From: Onchocerca volvulus
Taxonomy: Eukaryota; Nematoda; Chromadorea; Rhabditida; Onchocercidae
Direction: 5' to 3'
DNA length: 64,000 nt
Assembly: GCA_000499405.2 (NCBI GenBank)
Contig: HG738137.1
Location: 17,382,581-17,446,580, forward strand
Shown: positions 12,719 to 24,300 of the stretch, one piece after another
Position numbering within the stretch: position 1 is the stretch's first letter
Layout of the letters: each line of letters opens with the position of its first letter
Made by a program: the position numbers and the translations under genes
Notes under the pieces: generated by a model
Database searches by the model: none
What the model was told of the DNA's origin: nothing
Seen by the model: only the letters and a program-made list of their open reading frames with translations

Positions 12719-13686
12719 TATTGAATCTTCGTTTTAACGAACTCAAAATAAATAAATCTGAAAAAGCCAGATTCAGTTCAGATCCAGAAGTACCATTAAG
12801 ATCGTCGTCGAGCAATACAATACAAACAAGAATGACCCCGAATAACCCCAAACAATTTACAACCTTGATCAATAATATCAATGATGACCTCGATTGAACC
12901 GGTTTGGTGATAAGTAGCCAAAACTACAAGTCATCTTTGCAATGTCTTCCTAATTATATTTCATCTCTTTCATCTTCTTTTTCCATCGTCTCTCATTGAT
13001 CCTTTCAATAACTTCTATATTCTTTCATTAATAATTTATTGCTGTTTGTTTTTCGTCTGTAGCTGCAACTTTTTCAGCAGTTTTTCATGAAGTTCAAATT
13101 CCAGTGTTCCAATTTAGCTAATATGTAAGTGACCGCGATTTGACAATTTCAGTCGAGTGATTGGCTACAAATCTTCCCTTTTACTAAAACTACCAATATG
13201 CTCATCATTACGTCATTTACGTTGGTTCACTTAACCTTATAAATTCTCTCGGAGGTTCATCCTCCTCTCTTGATCTCCATATCATTTCAAAATTGGTAAA
13301 TTTATTTTGTTTATCTTTTAGTTGGAGCATTCTGGCGGGAACACTTATCCTTTATTAGTAAGGGTAAGTGAAACTTCTTCCTTTTTCCTTTTTCCTTTTG
13401 GTGGCAAACATGTTTGCCGTTTTGGCGGGAAATGTATTTATCTTTTTGTTTATTGTTCTGACGGTAAATATGTTCATCGGCTTGTTGGTCCATTTGAAAC
13501 TATGCACTTCTTGACCTTTAACACTCCTTGTTTACACTAATTGTGTTTTTCGGGTTTTTCTGACACACATTGCAAATTTTCATTTCTTATCAAAATTATC
13601 GGTTCTCTCATCACCACATCATTTATGCTGCTTTAACTGATTCGTAGACCTCACTGTGACACCTTTTTCAAATCTTTGCTGATGTC

Positions 13687-13842
13687 ATGAAAAAAATGAA
13701 ATATAATCTTAATAAATACTTGGCTCGCAGAAGAATTATCCTTTGTTCAATTTTCAAGTCTGTCGTATTCTATTGTATTGGAGTTGCTTTCCTTCAAATT
13801 CTGCTACTGCCAATTATCTCATCTTACAAAAATAGCCACTGA
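13687..13842 (+). CDS. Candidate short membrane-protein ORF (51 aa)
   Basis: The frame starts ATG at 13687 and runs 51 codons to TGA. The N-terminus is basic (KYLARRR) and is followed by a hydrophobic stretch (VVFYCIGVAFLQILLLPI), the layout of a signal anchor. Codon use is more balanced than the surroundings. No partner exon with matching phase was found, and T-rich DNA makes hydrophobic frames by chance, so this is weak. Confidence 0.2.
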   Translation: MKKMKYNLNKYLARRRIILCSIFKSVVFYCIGVAFLQILLLPIISSYKNSH

Positions 13843-14756
13843 GTATTATCATTTTTCTTTCCAGGATTATTGAACTTCGAATATAAAATCATAAAATTGG
13901 TATTTCACGATCTTCCCGTATTAATTTTCATTAATTTCTATCATTTTATAGTACGAAATATCTATCAAATTGATACATTTATTTTTAACCATATGTTATC
14001 CGATGCATCAATCAAATCTACAATTATTTGGTGATATCTGCGCTGTTACAATTAATTTTTTCTTGTCAGTTTGTATTTTAAAATCTTAAAATGCTTTACG
14101 CTTCTTAATTTCTGCTTCTCAGAATCTCTTCCGGTTTATGTTACCTGCCATCATTTTGCATAGCTAGTAGTAAAAATTTGTTACAACGAATTATGATCTA
14201 TGTATCATAGAAACAGTTTGATAATTTACAATTCAGTTTTTACTGACAAATTCGATTGTTTTATAAATCGTTTACATCAAAAACGATGATCGTTGGTTTT
14301 TTCAATGATATCAGTCGATCAATTGTGCTTATTATACTATTAGTCTTATGCATTACTCCGTCTTTTTTAATGATTCTATATAGAAGTGATAACCTGTTTA
14401 TTTCTTTGTTTAGTCTTTATTGCTACCAGTATTTATCAAATATGTCGATGTATTGATTTATCTTTATCATTCGACCGGTCAAGTTATTATCAGTCGGCTA
14501 ATTGACACAATTTCCTCTTTTTGTCTTTTATTTCTTCTACTTTAGTTACGATTTTCTCGCAGATTTTGTGGTCTTTATATTTTCATTTTCTTTCATTTAT
14601 AATTAATTAATCTTTCCCACTATTTATTTGAGATAAATATAATCATATCACCACTAAAATCTGGGCTTAATTTGCTGTTGAACTTTTTTTTTTTCTTTAT
14701 TTTAAGAGTAGTCAGCAATTTTTGAGCACTAATGAATTAATAAAATTATTTATGAT

Positions 14757-14821
14757 ATGTGAATGCACTATTTTCTCTAATTAATTAAGTCATGTGAATG
14801 CACTATTTTCTCTAATTAATT
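14757..14821. repeat. Perfect tandem repeat, 30-base match, period 35
   Basis: The 30-base string starting ATGTGAATGCACTATTTT occurs at 14757-14786 and again at 14792-14821, separated by five bases. The identity is complete, so the duplication is recent. Confidence 0.9.
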
Positions 14822-15779
14822 TCGATCGCAGGATTTTTTTGATCTTTTGGTATTTGGTAATTATCAGAGATTTTTTTTTTCCTTCCATTACGATGTATTC
14901 GCCATAATTATGATTATTTTGTATGAAATTTGACCTTAGTAAGAATAATTTCAATAAGTGGTAAATATAGAAGTTCCGCAAGATACAGTCCATAGAAGAT
15001 TAAAGATAAGAAAACAAATGTCGTGAAATTTGCGTATGTCAGTTGAAATTTTTTGGAAATATAAAAAAAAAAAAAAAAATAGGGAAGTCCATACAACAAA
15101 TTTCAAAGCAAATTAGAAGTGAGAAGAATGTATTAACCAAAATTTCTTGGAATTATATTCCGAAAAAGAGAAGTAGCAATCAAAAGATATATTTTATAGG
15201 AAACTAAAGATGAATAGATCACGCTAGCTAAAATTTCTTAGAAATATATTCCAAAAAGAAGAGCATTCCGAAAGATTAAGCAATAATTATTTATTTCCCT
15301 TTTCTTTACAAAATCCATTTTGCTTTGCCTAACTTTTTTTGCATGAAAACTCGGCTCGGCTAATAAAGTATTCTCTTATTTCTCCTCTTCTTATCAATGA
15401 AATTTCTATGGAACGGAAAGAAATAATGGCTTGTTAGTTAGACTTCTCTGATAAATAACTCATTCATTCATCCATTCATCTACTAATTCATCTTATTCTT
15501 TCCTATAAATTGATTCATTCCTTCTTTTCCTCTTCCTTCCTTCCTTCTTTTTCCTACTGTCTTGACGATGAAAAGGTTATAATTGGAATCATAATCTAAT
15601 CTTTACACATGTATGTATAAATTTCTCTTCAACTGAAATGCATCATACACTTTTCCCACTTATCTATCGTTAATTTACACATACACATATATATATACTT
15701 TTATCTTAAAAAAAGAAAAAAAAAATTTTCAAAAATCCCTCGAAAAAGAAAATTCTATCAGTATTGAAAAAAAATTTTT

Positions 15780-16030
15780 CGAATTTTGAATGAACTTTAA
15801 AAGAATCACATATACATACTCTTTCTTCTAGCTATGTGCTATCCATTTAATTTAATAAAGAAAATACAACTATCTTTTATCTAAAATTTCTTCAAATTTT
15901 AAATGGATTTTAAAGAGATAACGTATTACACATATCCTATCCTACCTTCCAATTATTGCTATTTATTTTGTTTAATTAAAGAATTGCAACTATCTTTTAC
16001 TTGAAGAAATTTCTTGATTCTAAAAAAAAA
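15780..16030. repeat. Tandem duplication, period about 120 bases
   Basis: GCTAT, TTTAATTxAAxAAAG and CAACTATCTTTTA recur at about 15838 and 15958. Upstream blocks (GAATTTTGAATG and CAAATTTTAAATGG) repeat at the same spacing. The copies are clearly diverged. Confidence 0.5.
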
Positions 16031-16984
16031 AAAAAAAAAAAACTTCAAATTAATCCATGCTTGACATTATATGTACCATTTTTAGCTTAGACTTCCTTCT
16101 TTGAAATTTAAGGATTTTTCCAAATCTTGATTATTTTTATTCTCGCGTGGAAAAATTATTCGATTTTTTAGATTGATCTTTATAATCTCCATCAGCAAAA
16201 CTAAGGATTTCTGAAATTGCTTAGCAATTCATTATTCAGTTTTTTTGATCCTCGGTTAAATCATAGAAATGTATTATTAAACAAATTCTTCCTTCCAGCT
16301 ATTGCTATTACAACTGTTGTTTTTTTTTTCTCTTTTGCTGAGTTTTTTCTTTTTCTTTTTTTTTTTTTTTTGCCGAGAAAGTAATAAATTTATTGTTTAA
16401 TTTGAATCAAAAATTTTATCATAATTTCATTCCATTCCGGTGAAATGATATATTTTCTGATAGATCTATGTCATACTCCATTAATATCAATAGAATTAGT
16501 CAATAAGTGAAGAAATGAACAAATCAGGATATAAGCAGGTGTTAATCATCAAGCATCACCTGCCGTGATGATGATTGTTTCAGAGTCAAGCGTTGTTAAT
16601 CTTTTTGTGCAAATCTTTTTTTATATGAAATTTTCAAACAGGTTTTATGCCAATTATTTTGTGCCATTTTAAAAATGTTATTTTTATTGAAATGAACATC
16701 ATTGAATGTCACCAATTTGTTGACATATCTAACTATAACTCTCGTTTCAATAGCTATTTCCTGTAATTATTATTCTCGGATATTCATTCATATAACAGTA
16801 GGAGTTTATAAGATAATTGATATGACAGATGGGATGAGAGAGAGAAAGATTATCGATCAGATAAATGACCGGATAGGGGATATTGGGACACTGGACAGAA
16901 GATATGCAAACATTCAGTGGCCGGTATATATAGATATATGAATGTGATGTGGTAATGAACTCATATGAAGCAGTGAATAGATTA

Positions 16985-17128
16985 ATTTATATCTAGCCTT
17001 TTTGTAGAGACTAATCCAAATCTAGCCTTGTTGTATATCTAATCGAAATCTAGTCTTGTTATATAGACTAATCGAAATCTATCCTTATTGTATAGACTAA
17101 TCGAAATGTAGCCTTGTTGTGCATATAA
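16985..17128. repeat. 29-base minisatellite, about five copies
   Basis: The consensus unit is ACTAATCGAAATCTAGCCTT followed by GTTGTATAG. Units vary at a few positions (GCC/GTC/TCC; GTTGTA/GTTATA/ATTGTA). The first copy is truncated. The open minus-strand frame across it is a by-product of the repeat. Confidence 0.75.
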
Positions 17129-20100
17129 ATGAAGAAATAAATATATGAGTATATATTTATATATGTGTTTGAACCGGTTTGAGAGAGGCATGATTTTAAA
17201 TTCATCAGATTGCACCAGTTGTAATCCTTGATTACTATCATTATCATTGTAATTTTTCGTCTCTCTTTCAATCTTATCATTTCTCTTACACACCAAGTAA
17301 TATTTGAATGTTCTCCAAAATTCTGTGTATTTATACTTTTTTAGTTGCAAATTTGTCGAGATTTTTTGCAGTTTTGATTTCGATTGCAATAAATTTATGC
17401 CAATATTCTGTTTTTGTTTATTTAAAACTTGTTGAAACATGCTTCACTATTTTTTCATAAATATCATTAATCATTTTTGCTTTTTTCTGTCGTATGATAG
17501 GAATCAACAACAATTAAAAATGATTTGTTGATAACATTCCATACCTGTTTGTTGAATTTCACCTATTTGTGGAATATTATCAATAAATCATATTTATATT
17601 TTCGAAATTTAAAAGAAGTTTTTTTTTTTTAACTGTTAAAGATTATCAATACTAATGTCCTGAAAATAAAAAAAAAATCAAAGAAAGTGAAAGAGAAGAA
17701 AGTTCGAGAGATTTTCTCGATAACTTTTTAAAATTCCCACCGGTCCTATTAGCTCTAAGTGCTTGCAGATGTGAAATAAACGGACATCGGTGGGACAAAA
17801 AAGTTGAAAAAAAAAAGATAAAGAAGGCTATGATGCAAAAAAAAAGGTGCTTTTAAAAGATCAATAAAAGTTGAGATATTTTTGGCGAGCTAATAGACTT
17901 GTTCGGAATTAATCATAGATAGTAGTTAGGGAAATTTTAAAAGCTTAATATTGCCTCTTTCGTCTACTCTTTTTAAAAGCCTTTTTTTTACAAGCTATTG
18001 ATTCATTACAAACTGCATTTTTTCTTATTCCTTCATCGTCATAATTAATTTTCTATCATTAATGAGAAATTTTATGAGAGGAAGAAAAAAAAAAAAACCC
18101 TTCTGCTATTATAATAAATAATATCAGAGCCATATATACGTTTATTATTGCGCTGATAATGCATTCATTTAAGGACGATACATTTTATTTATTAATTTTT
18201 CTCTAGATTTGCTCGCATTAATTTATAATTAATAAAATAATCGAACTTTGATATTCTTAAATTATTATTAATTTTTAATAATTAACAAGTATTGGTATTG
18301 GCAGTAATGAAATTATAAATAAATGATTTTTGTCATTATTAAATTACTTTTATTTGATGGATTTGTTCATTTTAATAAAATGATTGCTAAAATGTCCAGT
18401 GTCTCTTAATTATGCCTACAAAATGAACATTTTATATGTCACAAAATTTGGATGATAACATTTTATGTGGAATAAATTTTTGTATTTTAAATTCTATCAT
18501 TTTTAATCAAAGAGTTCAACGCCACTGATAAGGTTTCGTCAGATAGAAGATACGACTACGACTGTAAATTGATTGATTATCTAACGGAATCAAAATTTAG
18601 TGACTGGTAATACCTTTTCTGCTTCTATAATTTGTATTACCAAATGAATTTTTCTTCTGTAAAAATTTTCCATTTATTATTTGCCTTAGTTGGATAAATC
18701 GATTTCGTTGAATTTACCTGTTTTGTAAGTGATTTGACCTTGAAGTATTAAATATTTGCATTCATTTTAAGAGAGTAGAAAGATCGTGGTGAAAGGAGGA
18801 AGGAAGTGAAGTACAAATAGCTTGATCCTTCCACTCTTAAAAACAATGTCATTTATTTTTATTTATTTTATTTGATTATTTATTTTATTTAATTTAAAGT
18901 TTCATTTAATTTTATGCGAACGATAATATCTTTGCTAACTACTTTTTCTTTTTATTGAATGCATATGTGTGTATGTTTTTTGACAGTTTTCTTATATTAT
19001 TATCTTTATTGTAAAAAATTTGACAGTTAATTTTTATTATAATCAAAAATTCAAATAATTTTAGAATCCCGATTAATTTTATTAAAAAATTGCAAAAATT
19101 TACATAAATTATTCTGTACAGTATTCCGACCTATAACTGGATGAATCTATGCCAAGGGTTTAATTATGTATCTCAAAGAGCTGTTACCATCAATTATCAT
19201 GATCATATAATATTTATTGTTCGATGCTGTTAATCAGTGAGAGAAAATTTGATTAATTTTGTTCAGAACTTGAGAAATAATGGGAATTTATTTGCGAGAA
19301 TCTTTTATTTTGCCTCAAATTTGTTCCAATTTAAGAAAACGATTTCCTCAATTGTAATAAAAAGTCTGTGAAGTATTTTTTGCCAAAGTTTATTTATGAT
19401 AAAGAGTGTCGAAAGAATTCGGAAATAATTATTAATGATATATAAATGAAATTATATTGCTGAATATATGAAATTATATTTATTAAATAAAAGTAAAGAA
19501 ATGAAAAAGGAAGTTTCATCGTGTTTTTAGAAAGTACAATAAGATTTGTACGGATTTTTCGGCATATCGCACAGATCTAATCTTGTCTATTTCTGATAAG
19601 TTAATCTGGAAGAACTAAATTGCTCAGTAATTAATTACCCAAATTTTTTTCTCTTTTTTTCCCTATACTAATATCTATAAAAAAAATATTTCACAATTAC
19701 CTGATTATCAGCTAATGTATATCATTTTAAAACATTAACTATCAAAAATAATTTTTAGACATTAGCATAAACATTGTATTTATAATATCTAAATAAAATA
19801 AGTTGGCATACTGTATCTTAAGATCCATTATCAATATCAAGTACTATTTCTCAAATATTTATTAAATATTAATTAGACAAATAATATTTGTTTCCCTCAT
19901 TGTAATATTATAAACCGAAACCAGGATGATACTTTTAGTTCTTGCAAATTTCGATTATTCGCAATGAAAATAAAATATATCTTTTAATTTCCGGTTTATT
20001 TTCCGATAAATTCTTTTTCATACTATTATAGCACATAATCTCTAAATATTCTCTTCATTCCAATCTTTTAGAACGATCATATTTTGTTCGAAAACTGCAA

Positions 20101-20580
20101 CAATTTTAATCACTGTGTCGCTCAGTTCAAATTGATGTGAATGACATACCAAATGTCATGGCTAATTTTAAATTTTCATTTTAACGAATTTACGATGAAG
20201 AAATATTTTCTTCTTTGTTTAAAAAAAAAAGTTTGAAAAGTAGTGAAATTCTAATTGTGCGGATTACTGTACTTTAAAATTTTTAAATATTAAATATCTT
20301 TAGTATTTTAAATATTTTGGCAGTACTTATGTGCTAAAAGATAAAATAAAAAATAATAAAATACAAAAAATGATAATGAATATTAATTTATTCGATCATT
20401 TGATATCTAATTAATTCTGTCATATAGTCCTACTTAGGCCGTGTTATGAATTCAAATGGTACATAAATGATGAGTAAACGATTTTATTATCATTTTGATA
20501 ACTCTAATTCAATTTTCAAACTGCTTGGTGTTGGAATGTTTACATAAATACGATTGATAAATGATAAGTCTATGTATTTG

Positions 20581-20717
20581 TGTCTGTGTATATATGTCTA
20601 TGTATGTGTGTGTGTGTGTGTGTATGTGTATGTATGCGAGTGTATGTGTGTGTTGTATGTATATAGTGTATGTGTGTGTTGTATGTATGTATGTATGTAT
20701 GTATGTATGTATGTGTT
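20581..20717. repeat. TG / TATG microsatellite
   Basis: Runs of TGTGTG pass into seven or more TATG units (about 20681-20712). The tract is not within a supported exon. Confidence 0.95.
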
Positions 20718-21040
20718 GATATTTTTGTAGGCAGTATTATTTGAAGTATTTGAGAAATCTTTATTGTGGCGAGCTAGATATTTACAGTCCATTTGATGGA
20801 TCCATCCTATTCGTATTGATCGAAGTAAATTTCATTTTAATATATGCCTTTGTAGCCTTTATAGCATCGTCTCATCGATGGTCATTAAAGCTGCTTCACA
20901 TATCAACCTTGCATATCGTATTGATTTTCTAACAAAGACAAATCAATTGTTGGACAATAGAATGAACCATTTTTAGCTTTAATTTGTATGATACTAAATT
21001 ACTGATTGAAATTCAAATAAAATTAATCTCAAGTAAGATT

Positions 21041-21125
21041 TATGTTACAAGCGATCATTTGAGAATATTCACGTAAATTGGTCACTGGGTTATTCATTCC
21101 GTTGTTGCTCGTAGATAAGAAATGA
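21041..21125. repeat. Dispersed repeat, copy 2
   Basis: Matches 4400-4480 over GAGAATATTCxxGTAAATTG, the following TCACTGG and TTATTC, and the flanking ATGTTA. See the first copy. Confidence 0.4.
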
Positions 21126-21180
21126 ATCATATTGGATTTTGTTTCATTTAGTTTAATTTTCCGTTTAGATTTTTTCTCCC

Positions 21181-21380
21181 TTCTAAATATTAGTCATTTC
21201 ACGGTTCTGATTACAATTTCGACTTTTTCAATATAATAATGCAATTGATTGCTGATGATAATGTTTTCTTTTTTTTTTTCACTCTCCCTGCCTAAATATT
21301 AGTTATTTTTGCAAGTTTTGATTACAATTTCAGTATAATAATATGATTTTATTATAAATGATAATGTTTTCTTTCTTTCA
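21181..21380. repeat. Tandem duplication, period about 108 bases
   Basis: CTAAATATTAGT, TTCTGATTACAATTTC (second copy TTTTGATTACAATTTC), AATATAATAAT and GATAATGTTTTCTTT occur in the same order twice, starting near 21184 and 21292. Confidence 0.55.
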
Positions 21381-24300
21381 TTTAATCGAGAATGAAATAA
21401 TTTATTAAAGATTTTTGGAATAAATATTTCAATAGAAATCTATTTTAACCGCAAAATTAACTACATTTTAGTTTTAGATATTAAAAATGATAAAATTATT
21501 GAACCTGTTCTATCATCCTGCTCAAGACCATAAAAAGTCGTAAAAGCTATAATATATATTCTGCGGGTTTTCTATAATCGGAATATTTCAACTTTTACAA
21601 GTTAGTTTTATTTAGCAGTAACAATAAGGCTTTCTCTTTATTATCGTTTCATATAGATTAATAGAATATAACTTCTGAAATGCACAAATCATCAACAACT
21701 GATTGAAATTTTTGAAATTTAATTTGTACTTTAAAATTTGATTTTTCTAAAATCGCATTATTTGCTTTTCTCATTCGTACTAGTAGTGCATTCGCTTCAT
21801 TCTCATTACATTGTCGCTAAATATTAACTTCTTTTTTTCCTGAATGATCAATCGGATATGAATTTCGCTTGTCATCCTCATCATCTTCATTTTTTCACTA
21901 AAGTGTCCCAACGCTCTCTTCTGTTTTCCAACAACTGAGCATTTTGCCTCCGAAAATTTTCATTCATTTATTACTGATCATTGTAAAATTTTTTTTGCTC
22001 TTTAATTTGTTCTAATTTATTCCATTTTTTTTATCTTATTATTTTACCTGTAAAATTTGAGTGTGAAATTGCTCCTTTTTTCTTTTTCACTTTTTTTTTC
22101 TCTTTTGAAAGTTATTTTTTTAACTCTTCTTTTTTCTAGTTTATATTTCGCCACTTTTTCCATTATTGCTTGTTTTACTTATTGTTTTTAAAAATCTGTA
22201 AAATAGCATTAAGATTTGATTTGAGATATTTCAATTTTCTGTGCTTCCTTGAAAATTTTACTGAGAAGAAGTCCATACTGCTAAAAAATTTATGAATCAT
22301 TTTGTAAATCTATTTTAAAGCATCAATTTAACCAACTTTCGTGCTCAATCAGACTTTCTTCATTACAACACATTCTTTCCATTTTTTCCTTTTTTCCTTT
22401 TTTTTTATTACATGTGATAAAGTAACATTTTTTTAAAAAGTGAAATCAAATGATTATTGACTTACAAATTATTTTTTGAAAAAAGTAGAAATTTCAAAAT
22501 GTTGTGATTATTATAAATAATATTAGCCTATGTATCAAACTATGATAACAAACGAATCAATACTATTGAATCCAACGAATTCCGATGATCAAAAAAGACG
22601 ATCATAATAAAAACTGCCGAAGATTGTCTCCAATTTCTTTTTTTTTTCTTTTCCTTTTTATTTTCATCTTGTCATATTATCATTTCTTCAAATTGTATAT
22701 AATTTTTATTGTCAATATTTACCTTTAATCATTTTAATATAAAATCTTTCGATCCTTTCCTTTATTTCTTCCTTCTCAAATTTTCCATCTCTAATCTTTT
22801 ATCGTTTTCCTTACTTATACTTTCTGCTTTAAATGATTTAAAATTTAATCAAAATCATTTTTTCTTTCTATTTTTAGTTCAGCAACTTGATCTTATCTCT
22901 TCTCTTGTGATTCAAATTCTTCTTGAAATATATTGAGATAAAAGAAAATCAATCGAATATGATTTGATTAATTTATGAGGTGAAATTTTGAATGATATCA
23001 GTTTTCAAATAGTGTAAAAAGGATAATTTGAATTGAAAGAAATTATCTTTTTAACAAAAATATTTCTTAGTTTAAAAGAAAATGAATCGATCGATGAAAT
23101 TTCATACTTGCTGATCTTAAACGTCTGATTAATTTTACTAACATTATTATATATTTATTTCTACGCAAAGAAAGGCACTTTTATAAGCTCCTTTTATCGT
23201 ACATCTCAATAAAGATGATGTCCAAATGTCCAGATGTCCAGATTGATTCCTTCCCAACATTCCATCATTTATTCCTAGTGATTGGCAATTTGACGATACC
23301 ATTAAATGATTGGGTACAGTCTGTGGCAATCAATCATTTACAGCTCAAAAAAAAAAAAAAAAAAATTTATTTTTCACTCGAATAAATGATTTTGCTTTGC
23401 ATCTTTCCGAAGATTATTTCACTATACTGTTTGCAATTTTGAGAGATGATAAGAAGATAACGTTGGTGATATTGCTATTATTGTTGTTTCTTCATCTTTT
23501 CTCTCTCCTTTCTCTCATTCAATTTGAAAATAAAGGCAATGATAAACTGATAAAAGATAAATTATGACAAACCAACTATTGGATGATAATTGTAACTGTA
23601 AAAAGTTGTTTGTCTAAAATCGGCAAATCTGAAATAAATAATTTTATGTTTATATTTCAACGAATCATACTGATATTCAAACTGATGTATTGTACGCATC
23701 CAACACGTAGATATATGATGACTGAACATATATGAACGATTCAAATAATTGACGCAGAATACGTCATTTTAAGCGCTAGTATTGTTCGCAATTCGCTATT
23801 AGATTACTTAAGTCAACTTATTCATAACTTATTTTTCCCACTTTATGTTTGTTATTCATCGAATATTTAGTATTAATGCAATCGTTATTAATGTAAAAAT
23901 GCAAATTTTCCAGTGCAAGAGACTTTTATGTCAAATTATTAATTTACGTAATTTTCATAACAACAGGTATGAATGTTGTGGAAAATCAAAATGTTGAACA
24001 GGCAAAATTTTGTATTCTAATATCTGTTTTCGAATTTTTATATTTGTTTTCTTTTTTTAATTCAGTATTAACTATAGAAAATTGAAATTTATTATGCCGA
24101 CACTATTAGATGATTAGGACTTTCTTTCTTCGTCTTCTTCTTTGAATTTATTACACAAATCAGTGATAGCAACAGCCAATCATTTCCTCTCTAATTTTAA
24201 AATTTTAAATCCTTTCATTCATGAATACTGCAAGAATAGGACACGGTCAACGTTATATCTTCTGCATTGCTTTCGTTCGATGTTCTGACGAGGTCATTAT

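Noticed and set aside
17039..17440. 133-codon minus-strand frame
   Set aside because: Its C-terminal part is the translated 29-base minisatellite and the rest has no coding character or family.
20598..20792. Minus-strand frame of Thr/His/Tyr repeats
   Set aside because: It is the translation of the TG/TATG microsatellite.
23147..23329. Minus-strand frame with a CQSLGINDGMLG stretch resembling the start of an F5/8 (discoidin) domain
   Set aside because: Only about ten residues resemble it; the conserved ASS and following tryptophans are absent, and ATGTCCAGATGTCCAG-type repeats explain part of the frame.
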